A DNA stretch of 15,951 bases from CAYSPT01 sp964432985 (GTDB lineage: Bacteria; Muiribacteriota; CAYSPT01). Every line of letters begins with the position of its first letter. The stretch's first letter is position 1. The notes beneath the pieces were generated by a model. The model did not search any database. It was not told the DNA's origin and saw only the letters and a program-made list of their open reading frames with translations. The DNA lies in assembly GCA_964432985.1 (NCBI GenBank), contig CAYSPT010000095.1, positions 1-15,951 on the forward strand. Reading direction: 5' to 3'. Position numbers and translations under genes: made by a program. Shown in pieces: positions 1-7,203 of this stretch.

Positions 1-1
1 G

Positions 2-526
2 CGGCATGTCCACACTTTCGCGGACGGTGTCCGCGAATTCGTAACCGTGGATTTCAGCCCCAACGGGCGGTTCCTGGCCGCCAGCGGCGAGCACCCTGAT
101 GTCTCGCTCTGGGATGTTTCCAGACGTAATCTCGTGGCCGTGCTGAAGGGTCACGGAAGCAAGATCAGAACGGTGACCTTCAGCTCAGACGGACGACTGC
201 TCGCCTCGGCATCGGATGACCGGGATATCCGGGTATGGGACGTAGAGAAGCAGACATGCACCTCCGTTCTGAAGGGACATTTTGACGGCGTCAACGCCGT
301 GGCCTTCCACCCCGGCGGACATCTCCTGGCTTCGGCGGGCGCCGGCTCTGCCGTCAAGATCTGGGACCTGGACAGGGAGGAGTGCCTCCTGACCCTCAAG
401 GAGCACGGCAACGACGTCAGGGCGGTGGTGTTCAGCCCTGACGGGACCATGCTGGCCTCCGGAAGCCGGGATGGCAGCATCAAACTGTGGCAGTTCGACA
501 CCGCCCTGAAACCGTTGGAGTTTTAG
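2..526 (+). CDS. WD40 repeat protein, C-terminal part (5' truncated by window edge)
   Basis: The frame is open from the first complete codon at position 2, so the gene begins outside the window; the GTG at 47 is only an internal codon. About 174 residues are visible, forming four WD40 blades. Each shows the pattern of a GH or EH turn, a V-F-S-P/D-G strand, L-A-S and a closing I-x-L/V-W-D. The W-D closings include SLWD, RVWD and KIWD, and the last blade ends KLWQ. WD40 propellers are protein-interaction scaffolds. In bacteria they often form the C-terminal sensor half of larger proteins such as NTPases, kinases or protease-domain proteins, but the N-terminal partner cannot be seen here. The gene stops at TAG 524-526. 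Its last codons (LKPLEF) recur almost exactly at 2245-2266 beyond the next gene. The WD40 assignment is certain; the function is unknown. Confidence 0.93.
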   Translation, partial: RHVHTFADGVREFVTVDFSPNGRFLAASGEHPDVSLWDVSRRNLVAVLKGHGSKIRTVTFSSDGRLLASASDDRDIRVWDVEKQTCTSVLKGHFDGVNAVAFHPGGHLLASAGAGSAVKIWDLDREECLLTLKEHGNDVRAVVFSPDGTMLASGSRDGSIKLWQFDTALKPLEF

Positions 527-533
527 CCCTCCC
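505..533 (+). repeat. Gene-tail direct repeat, copy 1
   Basis: This segment covers the last codons and stop of the WD40 gene. It begins CCTGAAACCGTTGG and is repeated with a few mismatches at 2245-2273, on the far side of the TPR gene. By hand alignment, 24 of the first 28 bases match. It codes LKPLEF-stop here and LKPLGF-stop in the second copy. Confidence 0.7.
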
Positions 534-581
534 AGGCATAATTATTTTTTTAAACTGTAAGTGTGTGAGCGCAGGAGCGGG

Positions 582-587
582 TATACT
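582..587 (+). promoter_or_regulatory. Possible -10 box (TATACT) just before the TPR gene
   Basis: TATACT lies 8 bases before the ATG at 596. No convincing -35 hexamer sits 16-18 bases upstream. If used, transcription would start at or next to the start codon. The only purine-rich site, GGAG at 574-577, is too far from the ATG to be a normal ribosome binding site. Weak evidence alone; it is listed because a similar arrangement recurs at 10544-10549 and 9687-9692. Confidence 0.25.
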
Positions 588-595
588 TATGTGCA

Positions 596-2215
596 ATGGA
601 TAATACTTCCCGGATCAACCAGTTATTGACCGCTGCCATGGACCATCACCATAGCGGCCGGCTGCCTGAAGCCGAACAGCTTTACCGGCAGATTTTGCAG
701 CAGGACCCGGGCCATCCCGACGCTCTTCACCTGTTGGGGGTGCTGATCAACCAGACCGGCGAACCGAAACTGGCCCTGCAATTCATACTGCAGGCGGTCA
801 AAAGAAATCCGGAAGCATTCAATTATTACTCGAGTATGGGCCTGGCACTGAAACAACTGGGACAAACCGATGCCGCCGTGAACTCGTTCAAGCAGGCCCT
901 GAACATCAAACCCGATTTCAAGGAAGCCATCTATAATCTGGGTCTTGTATTCCGTGAGCAGGGCGATACGGACGCGGCCATTGAACAATTTAGAGAAGTG
1001 ATCCGTCTCGATCCGTCGTTTGCCAAGGGGTACAACAACCTGGCAGCTGTTTTTCAAGACCGGGGGGACCTGGAGCAGGCTGTTGAATACTATCACCGGG
1101 CGTTAACGCTGCAGCCGGACTACCCCCAGGCCTGCCACAACCTGGGCACTGCATTACATAATCTAGGAGAGTTGAATGAAGCCCTGAGCTGGTATGATAG
1201 GGCCCTCGCTCTTCAACCCGCCTATGCGGAAGCCCATTACGAGCGGGGCCGAGCGCTTCTCGCACAGGGTAACTGCCGGGAAGGCTGGCAGGAATACGAG
1301 TGGCGATTCAAAACAAAGGACGCTATTCCCCTTCTCACTATTCCCAAGCCCATGTGGGACGGAACATCCCTCGAAGACAAGACCATCCTGGTATATGCCG
1401 AACAGGGTTTGGGGGACGAACTGATGCACGCTTCCTGCTTCTCCGATCTTGTCTCCATGGCCGGGAGATGTGTCATTCAATGCGATCCCCGGCTGGAAAA
1501 CCTGTTTGCCCGGTCTTTTCCCGGCGCCATTGTCAAAGGAGCTTCACGTGACGACTTTTCCTGGCTCGAGAAACAGCCGCCGATTGATGCGTGGATTGCC
1601 GCTGGCAGCCTGCCGTTGTACCTGCGTCCCGGTATTGAGAGTTATCCAGATCACAAGGGATACCTGGTGCCCGATCCCGGCCTCCGTGAGCTATACCAGG
1701 CACGACTGGAAAGCCTGGGAAATGGTTTGAAAGTGGGAATATGCTGGCGAGGGAACAAGCGTCGTGATTCAGCGAGCAAGGCTTTCGCTATATGGGAGCG
1801 GTTGCAGCATTTCACCCGCCTGGAGCAGTGGAAGAAGATCCTGACCATGGAAGGAATCCAGTTTATCAATCTGCAGTACGACAACTGCAAAGAAGAGCTC
1901 TTGTCGATACGGGATAAACATGGGATTACCATTCATGAATGGGACGATACCGATCTCTTCAATGACCTGGAACGAGCGGCCGCTCTAACATCTGTACTGG
2001 ACCTGGTAATTACGGCGCCCACCTCTGTTTTCGATATGGCCGGAGCCCTGGGGGTGGAAACAAAGATGCTGTATGTCGAACCCGAATGGATTATGCTGGG
2101 AACCGGGAGATTTCCCTGCTTTCCATCGGTCAGTGTCCATTACCGGAGACGGGCGGGTACCTGGGAGAAACTGCTGGAATCCATCGCCGAAAAACTTAAC
2201 AAAAGGATTTGCTAG
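596..2215 (+). CDS. TPR protein with C-terminal GT-B-like (GT9/OGT-type) domain
   Basis: The 539-residue protein starts with about six 34-residue tetratricopeptide repeats (roughly residues 7-210, with a partial seventh to ~236), visible from repeated A-x-x-x-Y/F, G-x-x-x-x-A and L-x-P signatures. Its C-terminal half resembles the heptosyltransferase/GT-B fold often attached to bacterial TPR arrays: ILVYAEQGLGDE at about 264-275, VGICWRGN near 377-384, and a late T-S-V-F-D-M-A-G-A-L-G segment like the donor-binding end of such domains. In this family the TPRs bind a protein or peptide and the second domain is a predicted, mostly uncharacterised, sugar transferase. No signal peptide or membrane segment is seen, so it is probably cytoplasmic. 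The ATG at 596 is the first in-frame start; no good Shine-Dalgarno site precedes it. It is convergent with the minus-strand gene ending at 2263. Catalytic activity is inferred, not shown. Confidence 0.85.
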   Translation: MDNTSRINQLLTAAMDHHHSGRLPEAEQLYRQILQQDPGHPDALHLLGVLINQTGEPKLALQFILQAVKRNPEAFNYYSSMGLALKQLGQTDAAVNSFKQALNIKPDFKEAIYNLGLVFREQGDTDAAIEQFREVIRLDPSFAKGYNNLAAVFQDRGDLEQAVEYYHRALTLQPDYPQACHNLGTALHNLGELNEALSWYDRALALQPAYAEAHYERGRALLAQGNCREGWQEYEWRFKTKDAIPLLTIPKPMWDGTSLEDKTILVYAEQGLGDELMHASCFSDLVSMAGRCVIQCDPRLENLFARSFPGAIVKGASRDDFSWLEKQPPIDAWIAAGSLPLYLRPGIESYPDHKGYLVPDPGLRELYQARLESLGNGLKVGICWRGNKRRDSASKAFAIWERLQHFTRLEQWKKILTMEGIQFINLQYDNCKEELLSIRDKHGITIHEWDDTDLFNDLERAAALTSVLDLVITAPTSVFDMAGALGVETKMLYVEPEWIMLGTGRFPCFPSVSVHYRRRAGTWEKLLESIAEKLNKRIC

Positions 2216-2236
2216 AAGACAGGGTCAGCAGATCCA

Positions 2237-2266
2237 ATGCTTAACCTGAAACCGTTGGGATTTTAA
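2237..2266 (+). repeat. Gene-tail direct repeat, copy 2 (possible remnant)
   Basis: Nine codons and a stop (MLNLKPLGF) whose bases from 2245 nearly duplicate the end of the WD40 gene (505-526), with similarity running on to about 2273. The stop of the minus-strand membrane protein gene (2263-2265) lies inside it. It looks like the residue of a duplicated or interrupted gene end rather than a working gene. Confidence 0.55.
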
Positions 2267-2658
2267 CCTTCCTGCGGGCCATTATGACGCTCGTCCAGCC
2301 ACAGCGCTCCACGGTACCAGGCGTAGGACAGGCCAATCGCTATTGGTGTGGAGAACAGGAAAGCCCAGAAAACCGCGCCTCTCAACCCGCCTTCCGACAT
2401 GCCCATATCGACCAGGCTGTCGACGAACCTGAAAATCCCGGGCAGGAGCTTGTTGCTGACCCACATGTTGAAGAGCATGAAAATGGTAAAGACGGGCACA
2501 ATCGTCAGGCAGAACAGTACCTTCACCCAGCCGCGCAGCTTGATGCAGCGAAACATGACCCAGGTCCCGGGAATGTAGACCAGGACAACCAGGAAGGCAA
2601 TGATACCGATGTCACCTGAACTGAGATTCACGATGGTCATCCTTTCTTGAACCGGCAC
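2263..2658 (-). CDS. Small hypothetical integral membrane protein (three predicted helices)
   Basis: A 131-residue protein with three hydrophobic segments at about residues 15-35, 43-65 and 95-118 and short charged ends; I recognise no family motif. The start is taken as the GTG at 2658, because AAAGGA lies 4-6 bases before it, whereas the internal ATG at residue 7 has its purine stretch touching the codon and is poorly spaced. It is the last gene of the minus-strand run, 47 bp after the radical SAM gene, so it is probably co-transcribed with the glycan genes. It could be a small subunit or accessory protein for membrane-linked glycan assembly, but that rests only on position. It converges with the TPR gene, with 47 bp between the stops and no obvious terminator. 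Confidence 0.7.
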   Translation of the reverse strand: MPVQERMTIVNLSSGDIGIIAFLVVLVYIPGTWVMFRCIKLRGWVKVLFCLTIVPVFTIFMLFNMWVSNKLLPGIFRFVDSLVDMGMSEGGLRGAVFWAFLFSTPIAIGLSYAWYRGALWLDERHNGPQEG

Positions 2659-2705
2659 TCCATCCTTTTAGTATCCTATCAAAAGAAAATCCGTGCAGGC
2701 AACTC

Positions 2706-3839
2706 TTATAATTGTGTCTGACTTTGCCCCGTCATAGTTATTCTCTCCACGGTGCAGTCGTTGGCAACGGTGTTCTTAAACGTACAATCGCGGCAGAGGT
2801 AGTAATCGTTCCATCCCCGGTTGAACGTTTTTCGGAATTCCGAAGCTGCCTGCCCCTTCCAGACGGACATCAGTGAATTCTCTTCTGTTATGCTGCCGAA
2901 GGAATGAAGGTCCTTGTGGTCGTACTCGCAGGAGATGATCTCTCCCAGGGCGTCCAGGGTCACCCGCTTCCAGGGACGCATACACTGAAACGGCCTGGCT
3001 TTTCGAGTAAACGACCCGTCTTCATACTCGTACCGGCGGTACGCGCTTTCTCGGGGCGCATATTCCTCGTCGAGATCATCACCGTGGAGCGGGGGAAGAT
3101 CTACCGTCTTGAATGACAGGAAGTCAACGCCCAGGTCTTCCGCCATTGTTTTAATGAGAGGAATCTCGTGCTCGTTGTGGCGCATCACCACGAACCGCAG
3201 GTTCAAACGGGGCGTCCTTGAATTCTTTTGGCCCCTGATCCGGATGATCCGCCGGATGTTTTCCTGGACCCGCTTCAGGTTGCCGCCCACGCGGTACCGG
3301 CCGTAGGTTTCCTGGGTGGCCCCGTCCACACCGAATATCAGGGTGTCCAACCCGGAATCCACCAGTTTCTCCGCGTTTTCGTCCTGGAAGTTCACGTTGC
3401 CGTGGGTGCTGCAATGGACCAGGATATTCTTCTCTTTGGCGCAGGCAATCATGTCGTAGATAGCGGGATTCAAGAAGGGTTCCCCCCAATTCCACAGCAC
3501 CATGAGCAGCAGGTAATCGCCCACTTCGTCTATCAATTTTTCGAACGTCTGCAACGGTAGAAGCGCTTCGGGGCGCTCGTGGGTCATTGACGCGGTGAGG
3601 CACAGGGGACAGGTGAGGTTGCAGATGTTGGCCGGTTCCACCTGGGCGAACACGGGATAGCCCAATGGCCGGGCGGGCAAGATGAATTGGTTCAGGCCGG
3701 CCATGAAGAAGTTGGTGATCTTCCGGACTGACAGCTTTTCAACCCGGTACGGTACCATTTCAAACTGGAATTCAAACCGCCTACGGACCAGCAGGTTGAA
3801 GAGCTGCGGTATGACATCGCGGAATTTGAATATTTTCAT
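2706..3839 (-). CDS. Radical SAM protein with SPASM-type C-terminal cysteines
   Basis: A 377-residue enzyme. The radical SAM cluster motif C-x3-C-x2-C is CNLTCPLC, with cysteines 73, 77 and 80; these bind the [4Fe-4S] cluster that cleaves S-adenosylmethionine. NWGEP at 117-121 replaces the usual GGEP strand, and GVDG at 170-173 is another core strand. The C-terminal region has further cysteines at 286, 304, 349, 352 and 362, in the manner of a SPASM domain that carries auxiliary iron-sulfur clusters. Members of this group near glycosyltransferases are common in surface-polysaccharide loci, but their substrates are mostly unknown. SPASM enzymes also mature peptides, and no precursor peptide gene is seen nearby. 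The ATG at 3839 is 6 bp after the stop of the glycosyltransferase gene, so the two are very likely translated together. The N-terminal ~60 residues are basic and hydrophobic and may touch the membrane. Confidence 0.88.
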   Translation of the reverse strand: MKIFKFRDVIPQLFNLLVRRRFEFQFEMVPYRVEKLSVRKITNFFMAGLNQFILPARPLGYPVFAQVEPANICNLTCPLCLTASMTHERPEALLPLQTFEKLIDEVGDYLLLMVLWNWGEPFLNPAIYDMIACAKEKNILVHCSTHGNVNFQDENAEKLVDSGLDTLIFGVDGATQETYGRYRVGGNLKRVQENIRRIIRIRGQKNSRTPRLNLRFVVMRHNEHEIPLIKTMAEDLGVDFLSFKTVDLPPLHGDDLDEEYAPRESAYRRYEYEDGSFTRKARPFQCMRPWKRVTLDALGEIISCEYDHKDLHSFGSITEENSLMSVWKGQAASEFRKTFNRGWNDYYLCRDCTFKNTVANDCTVERITMTGQSQTQL

Positions 3840-3845
3840 CGTTTG

Positions 3846-4739
3846 CTACCACCACCGGCGGCCGGATAACTTCCTCAGTTTCTCAACCGTTCTCTTTCCT
3901 ATACATCTTCGCGCCCGCAGAACAGCCGGAAGCCCGCTGAGAGCGTCCCGGAAACCACGGGCAAACGAGGTGAAATGTCCCGATTTCATATCGATGTAAG
4001 CAGTATAGCACCACCAGGCCAGGGATGTGGTGGCCGCATACAGCCAGGGCAGGTTTCTTACCGCTATCCAACAGCGGTTCCGGGCATTGAAGTATATCCA
4101 TTGTCCACCGGGCCGGGAAGTGGGAACTTCATAATGGTCCACCACGATGCCGGCCGAACGGAGCAACCGGTAGCCTTTATCCAGCAGGCGATAGGAAAAA
4201 TCCAGCTCCTCCCCGCCGTACCACAGGGTTTCCCAGAACATCCCGAGGGCCATAAAAATTCTGCGCCGCAAAGCAAAACCCCCACCGCAGAAGTAGCTGC
4301 AGGCATAGTCCTCATCGATAGACCGTTTGTCCCACCGCGGAATCGCCCCGGTCTGTTCACAGCCCGTGTGGGCATAGCGGATGAAAAACGCCACGCAGGC
4401 CAGCTGCGGATCATCCTTAAAGTACGTAATGGTCCGGCGGGTTGCCTGCCGGTCGGCCAAACGGGCATCATCGTCGATAAAAATACACAGCTCACCACGG
4501 GCCATTTCCATGGCCCGGTTCCGCCCGCCGGCGACTCCCTGATTGGTCTTAAGAATGATCAAGTCAACTTCGGGAAACTGCCCGGACACCATGGCGGCCG
4601 TACCGTCGGATGATCCATTATCAACCACGATAATCTGCTTGCCGGGATAGTCCTGCTGCTGTAGATTGCGCAGGCACCCGGCGAGCTCATCCCGGCGGTC
4701 CATGGTGATGACGATGTAACTGACCAGAGGTGATTCCAC
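3846..4739 (-). CDS. Family 2 glycosyltransferase (GT-A fold)
   Basis: A 297-residue protein with a classic GT2 layout: the N-terminal strand VSYIVITMDR, the nucleotide-binding VVDNGSSDGT at 38-47, NQGVAGGRNRA at 66-76, the metal-binding IDDDA at 88-92, and GGEELDFSYRL at 175-185, which carries the acidic residues of the acceptor/catalytic site. It resembles the rhamnosyltransferase-like (WbbL-type) branch, which transfers a sugar from a nucleotide donor to a growing surface glycan. Hydrophobic stretches around residues 225-250 may place it at the membrane face. The start is the GTG at 4739: an in-frame TAA lies just upstream, and the next ATG would cut the first core strand. No strong Shine-Dalgarno site is seen. 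It lies 66 bp downstream of hypE and 6 bp upstream of the radical SAM gene. Donor and acceptor sugars cannot be read from sequence. Confidence 0.9.
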   Translation of the reverse strand: MESPLVSYIVITMDRRDELAGCLRNLQQQDYPGKQIIVVDNGSSDGTAAMVSGQFPEVDLIILKTNQGVAGGRNRAMEMARGELCIFIDDDARLADRQATRRTITYFKDDPQLACVAFFIRYAHTGCEQTGAIPRWDKRSIDEDYACSYFCGGGFALRRRIFMALGMFWETLWYGGEELDFSYRLLDKGYRLLRSAGIVVDHYEVPTSRPGGQWIYFNARNRCWIAVRNLPWLYAATTSLAWWCYTAYIDMKSGHFTSFARGFRDALSGLPAVLRARRCIGKRTVEKLRKLSGRRWW

Positions 4740-4805
4740 GAGGTATCGGCAATCCGTTTCATCAAAAGCTTATATTTTGTTTCCGGCGTATGAGTTACAT
4801 CGAGG

Positions 4806-5876
4806 TCAACAGATTCTCGGCAGCTGGTCGCCCGTCAGCGGAGCCATCACCCGCTTGCCGCCGGCGATGGTGTTCAGGACGACACGTCCGTGATGATCGT
4901 CCACCACCTGGCCGATGACCGCCGTCTGTTTGCCGTGGGGATGCGATTTCATCTGGTCAAGCACCTCATCGAGATGGTCGGGATCGATAAACGCAATCAG
5001 CTTGCCTTCGTTGGCCATGTAGATTACGTCCAGGCCGAGCAGTTCACACACCCCGGTCACTTCTTCCCTCACCGGCAGGGTCTCTTCGTCAACCTCCAGC
5101 CCGAAGGGGCGGCCGGAAGCTATTTCGCAGAGGACCGTTCCCAGACCTCCCCGGGTCAGGTCCCGCATGCACCGCACATTGAGGTCGTCCAGACCGGACA
5201 CTCCCGAACCGCTGATACCGAGCTCGTAATCGGTGCCGTAACCTGCGTCGCCTGACAAAAGCATGGCTTCCACCAGGGAGTTGAGGGGTGCGCAGTCGCT
5301 TTCAACCGAGACGGTGATCCCCAGGTCGCCCCGGGCGGCTAAAACCGCCACCGAGTGGTCTCCCAGGTAGCCGTTTACGACCAGGTAGTCGCCAGGCTTG
5401 ATCAGCTTGGGGCCCAGGTCCCGGTATGGCGGCAGGTGGCCGATACCGGAAGTGGTGAGATAGATGCCGTCGCCCCGGCCCCGTTCCACCACCTTGGTGT
5501 CTCCGGCCACGATGTCCACGCCGGCGTCTGCGGCCGCCACGGCGGCGGAGGCGATTATCCGCTCCAGGTCATCGATGCTGAATCCTTCCTCGAGCACCGC
5601 CGCCAGGGTGATGTACCGGGGGATGACACCGCCCACGGCCAGGTCGTTCACCGTGCCGCACACGGACAGCTTACCGATATCGCCGCCGGGAAAGAAAAGG
5701 GGCCTGATAACGTAGGAGTCGGTGGTGAAACCGACATGGCCCAGCGGAAGATCGACCACCGCCTGGTCTCCCAGCACCTGGAGCGACGGGTGCCCGAAAT
5801 GTTTCAACGCGATGTCCTTGACGAGCTTGCCCGTCAGGCTGCCGCCGCTTCCGTGCGCCATGGTGATAATGTTCAT
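4806..5876 (-). CDS. hypE: HypE, hydrogenase maturation carbamoyl dehydratase
   Basis: HypE accepts the carbamoyl group made by HypF on its C-terminal cysteine and dehydrates it with ATP to a thiocyanate, the source of the CN ligands of [NiFe]-hydrogenase. The 356-residue protein ends in PRIC, the conserved tail with the acceptor cysteine at the last position. It has the N-terminal HGSGG motif at 8-12, the ATP-binding PurM-like segment with TTDSYVIRPLFFPGGDIG near 51-68 and CGTVNDLAVGG near 73-83, and GDTKVV further on. Length and both ends match the family. The start is ATG 5876, whose A is also the last base of the hypD stop (TGATG), so translation is coupled; a run of six G lies just upstream as ribosome site. 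An in-frame reading open to 5999 is shadow from hypD and lacks family similarity. Confidence 0.97.
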   Translation of the reverse strand: MNIITMAHGSGGSLTGKLVKDIALKHFGHPSLQVLGDQAVVDLPLGHVGFTTDSYVIRPLFFPGGDIGKLSVCGTVNDLAVGGVIPRYITLAAVLEEGFSIDDLERIIASAAVAAADAGVDIVAGDTKVVERGRGDGIYLTTSGIGHLPPYRDLGPKLIKPGDYLVVNGYLGDHSVAVLAARGDLGITVSVESDCAPLNSLVEAMLLSGDAGYGTDYELGISGSGVSGLDDLNVRCMRDLTRGGLGTVLCEIASGRPFGLEVDEETLPVREEVTGVCELLGLDVIYMANEGKLIAFIDPDHLDEVLDQMKSHPHGKQTAVIGQVVDDHHGRVVLNTIAGGKRVMAPLTGDQLPRIC

Positions 5877-6985
5877 CAGCTGTTCCCCCCAGTCCGTTCT
5901 TCGCCGTAGAGATAGTACGCGGCACATGATCCTTCCGATGACACCATGCAGGGTCCCACCGGAGAAGCGTGGGTGCAGCCGGTACCGAACAGCGGGCACT
6001 GCGCCGGCTTGATGATGCCCATAAGCACTTCACCACAGCGGCATCCCGGCGGGTCCGGGACCTCCTCCACGGTGATCCCAAGGGTTTCTACGGCGTCAAG
6101 GTGCTTGTAGCCCTCTCCCAGGGCCAGGCCCGTTTCGGGGATGCTGCCGATGCCGCGCCAGACGGACGGGACCGGTTCGAAGATCTCTTCCAGCAGCCTG
6201 AGCGCCGCCGGATTGCCTTCGGGCTTGACCGCGCGGTGATACTGGATTTCCACATCGGCACGGCCGTCTGAAAGCTGCTGCAGGATCATGGCCACCCCTT
6301 CCACCAGGTCCACCGGTTCGAACCCGGTGATGACGCTGGGGCGGTTGAAATCGGAAGCGAGCTTGAGGTACGGCTCCACCCCGGTGATGGTGCTCACGTG
6401 CCCGGGGCACAAGAAGGCGTGGATGGCCAGGTCGGGTGATGAAGCCAGCAGCTCCATGGCCGCCTTGATGGTCTTGAGAGCCATGTACACCCGGAAATTG
6501 CCGATCTCCCGCTGGACGCACTCCCTGATGGTGGCGGCGATTCCGGGGGCGGTGGTCTCGAAACCAACCGCTGCGAACACCACCGTTTTCTCCGGATTCT
6601 CCTCGGCCACCTCAAGGGCGTCAAGCGGCGAGTACACCACGCGGACATCACCGCCCATGGCCCTGGCTTCCGACAGGCTGCCCTTGCTCCCCGGCACCCT
6701 GATCATGTCGCCGAAGGTGGTGACGATGACGTCCTTCAGACCGGCCAGCGATATCATGGCGTCGCAGTCGGCCTGGCTGGTCACGCACACGGGGCACCCG
6801 GGACCGGAGATAAGGTCCACCGACGCCGGGAGCATGGAGCGGATACCGCTTCTGGAAAAGGCCATGGTGTGGGTTCCGCACACTTCCATGATCCGTACCG
6901 TGTCACCGCCCGCAGCCAGTGTGTTGATGCGGGACATGAAATGCTCCACTACCCGTTTGTCACGATACCCGTTCAGAAGCTTCAA
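5876..6985 (-). CDS. hypD: HypD, [NiFe]-hydrogenase Fe(CN)2CO assembly scaffold protein
   Basis: HypD carries a [4Fe-4S] cluster and works with HypC as the scaffold on which iron receives its cyanide and CO ligands. In this 369-residue product the conserved CGTH motif is at residues 36-39 and GPGCPVC at 61-67. CPGHVSTITG and GFEPVD occur mid-protein. The C-terminal cluster ligands appear as GCRCGE, QCPLFGTGC, GPC and GSC. The start is best placed at TTG 6985: it gives MKLLNGYRDK, a usual HypD beginning, and GGAGGGA lies five bases upstream. This start overlaps the end of hypC by 26 bases. A longer reading exists but its first 30 residues come from hypC shadow. The next gene, hypE, overlaps the stop by one base. 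Confidence 0.96.
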   Translation of the reverse strand: MKLLNGYRDKRVVEHFMSRINTLAAGGDTVRIMEVCGTHTMAFSRSGIRSMLPASVDLISGPGCPVCVTSQADCDAMISLAGLKDVIVTTFGDMIRVPGSKGSLSEARAMGGDVRVVYSPLDALEVAEENPEKTVVFAAVGFETTAPGIAATIRECVQREIGNFRVYMALKTIKAAMELLASSPDLAIHAFLCPGHVSTITGVEPYLKLASDFNRPSVITGFEPVDLVEGVAMILQQLSDGRADVEIQYHRAVKPEGNPAALRLLEEIFEPVPSVWRGIGSIPETGLALGEGYKHLDAVETLGITVEEVPDPPGCRCGEVLMGIIKPAQCPLFGTGCTHASPVGPCMVSSEGSCAAYYLYGEERTGGNS

Positions 6986-7190
6986 TGACTTCCCTCCACA
7001 GTTCCAGGGTCTCCAGGGCGTCCGCCTCGTCGAGTTTCTGGATGGCGAAACCGGCGTGCAGGATGACATAGTCACCCACGACCACGTCCTCCATCATATC
7101 CAGGCGGGCTTTCCGCTTAACGCCGCCTATCTCGACCTCGGCGTTCTGTCCATCTATTGTCAGCACTTTGGCTGGTACTGCCAGACACAT
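6960..7190 (-). CDS. hypC: HypC, hydrogenase maturation chaperone
   Basis: HypC is the small OB-fold chaperone that shuttles the Fe(CN)2CO unit from HypD to the hydrogenase large-subunit precursor. The 76-residue protein starts MCLAVPAKV; the cysteine at position 2, exposed after removal of Met, is the essential residue of the family. The remaining core is typical: VEIGGVKRKARLDM, VGDYVILHAGFAIQKLD with the conserved histidine at 45, and a helical tail. GAGGAGGT lies about eight bases before ATG 7190. The hypF stop is 13 bp upstream and the hypD start lies inside this gene, which fits tightly coupled production of the HypC-HypD pair. HypC and its relative HybG are alike at this level; HypC is the simple choice because only one copy is present beside hypD. 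Confidence 0.96.
   Translation of the reverse strand: MCLAVPAKVLTIDGQNAEVEIGGVKRKARLDMMEDVVVGDYVILHAGFAIQKLDEADALETLELWREVIEASERVS
6991..6999 (-). promoter_or_regulatory. Ribosome binding site that fixes the hypD TTG start
   Basis: On the minus strand GTGGAGGGA is followed by five bases and then TTG at 6985. The site lies inside the hypC coding sequence. It is the strongest Shine-Dalgarno match near the hypD beginning and supports a rare TTG start with a 26-base gene overlap. Confidence 0.75.
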
Positions 7191-7203
7191 GTTACTTACC
7201 TCC

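Noticed and set aside
527..595. Terminator at the T-rich run after the WD40 gene
   Set aside because: The run of T at about 544-551 is not preceded by a stable GC-rich hairpin.
3975..4613. 212-codon plus-strand open frame opposite the glycosyltransferase
   Set aside because: The minus-strand frame carries all GT2 motifs; the plus-strand product has none.
5877..5999. Upstream extension of hypE to 5999
   Set aside because: The extra residues do not resemble HypE, and ATG 5876 has the family N-terminus, a ribosome site and stop-start overlap with hypD.
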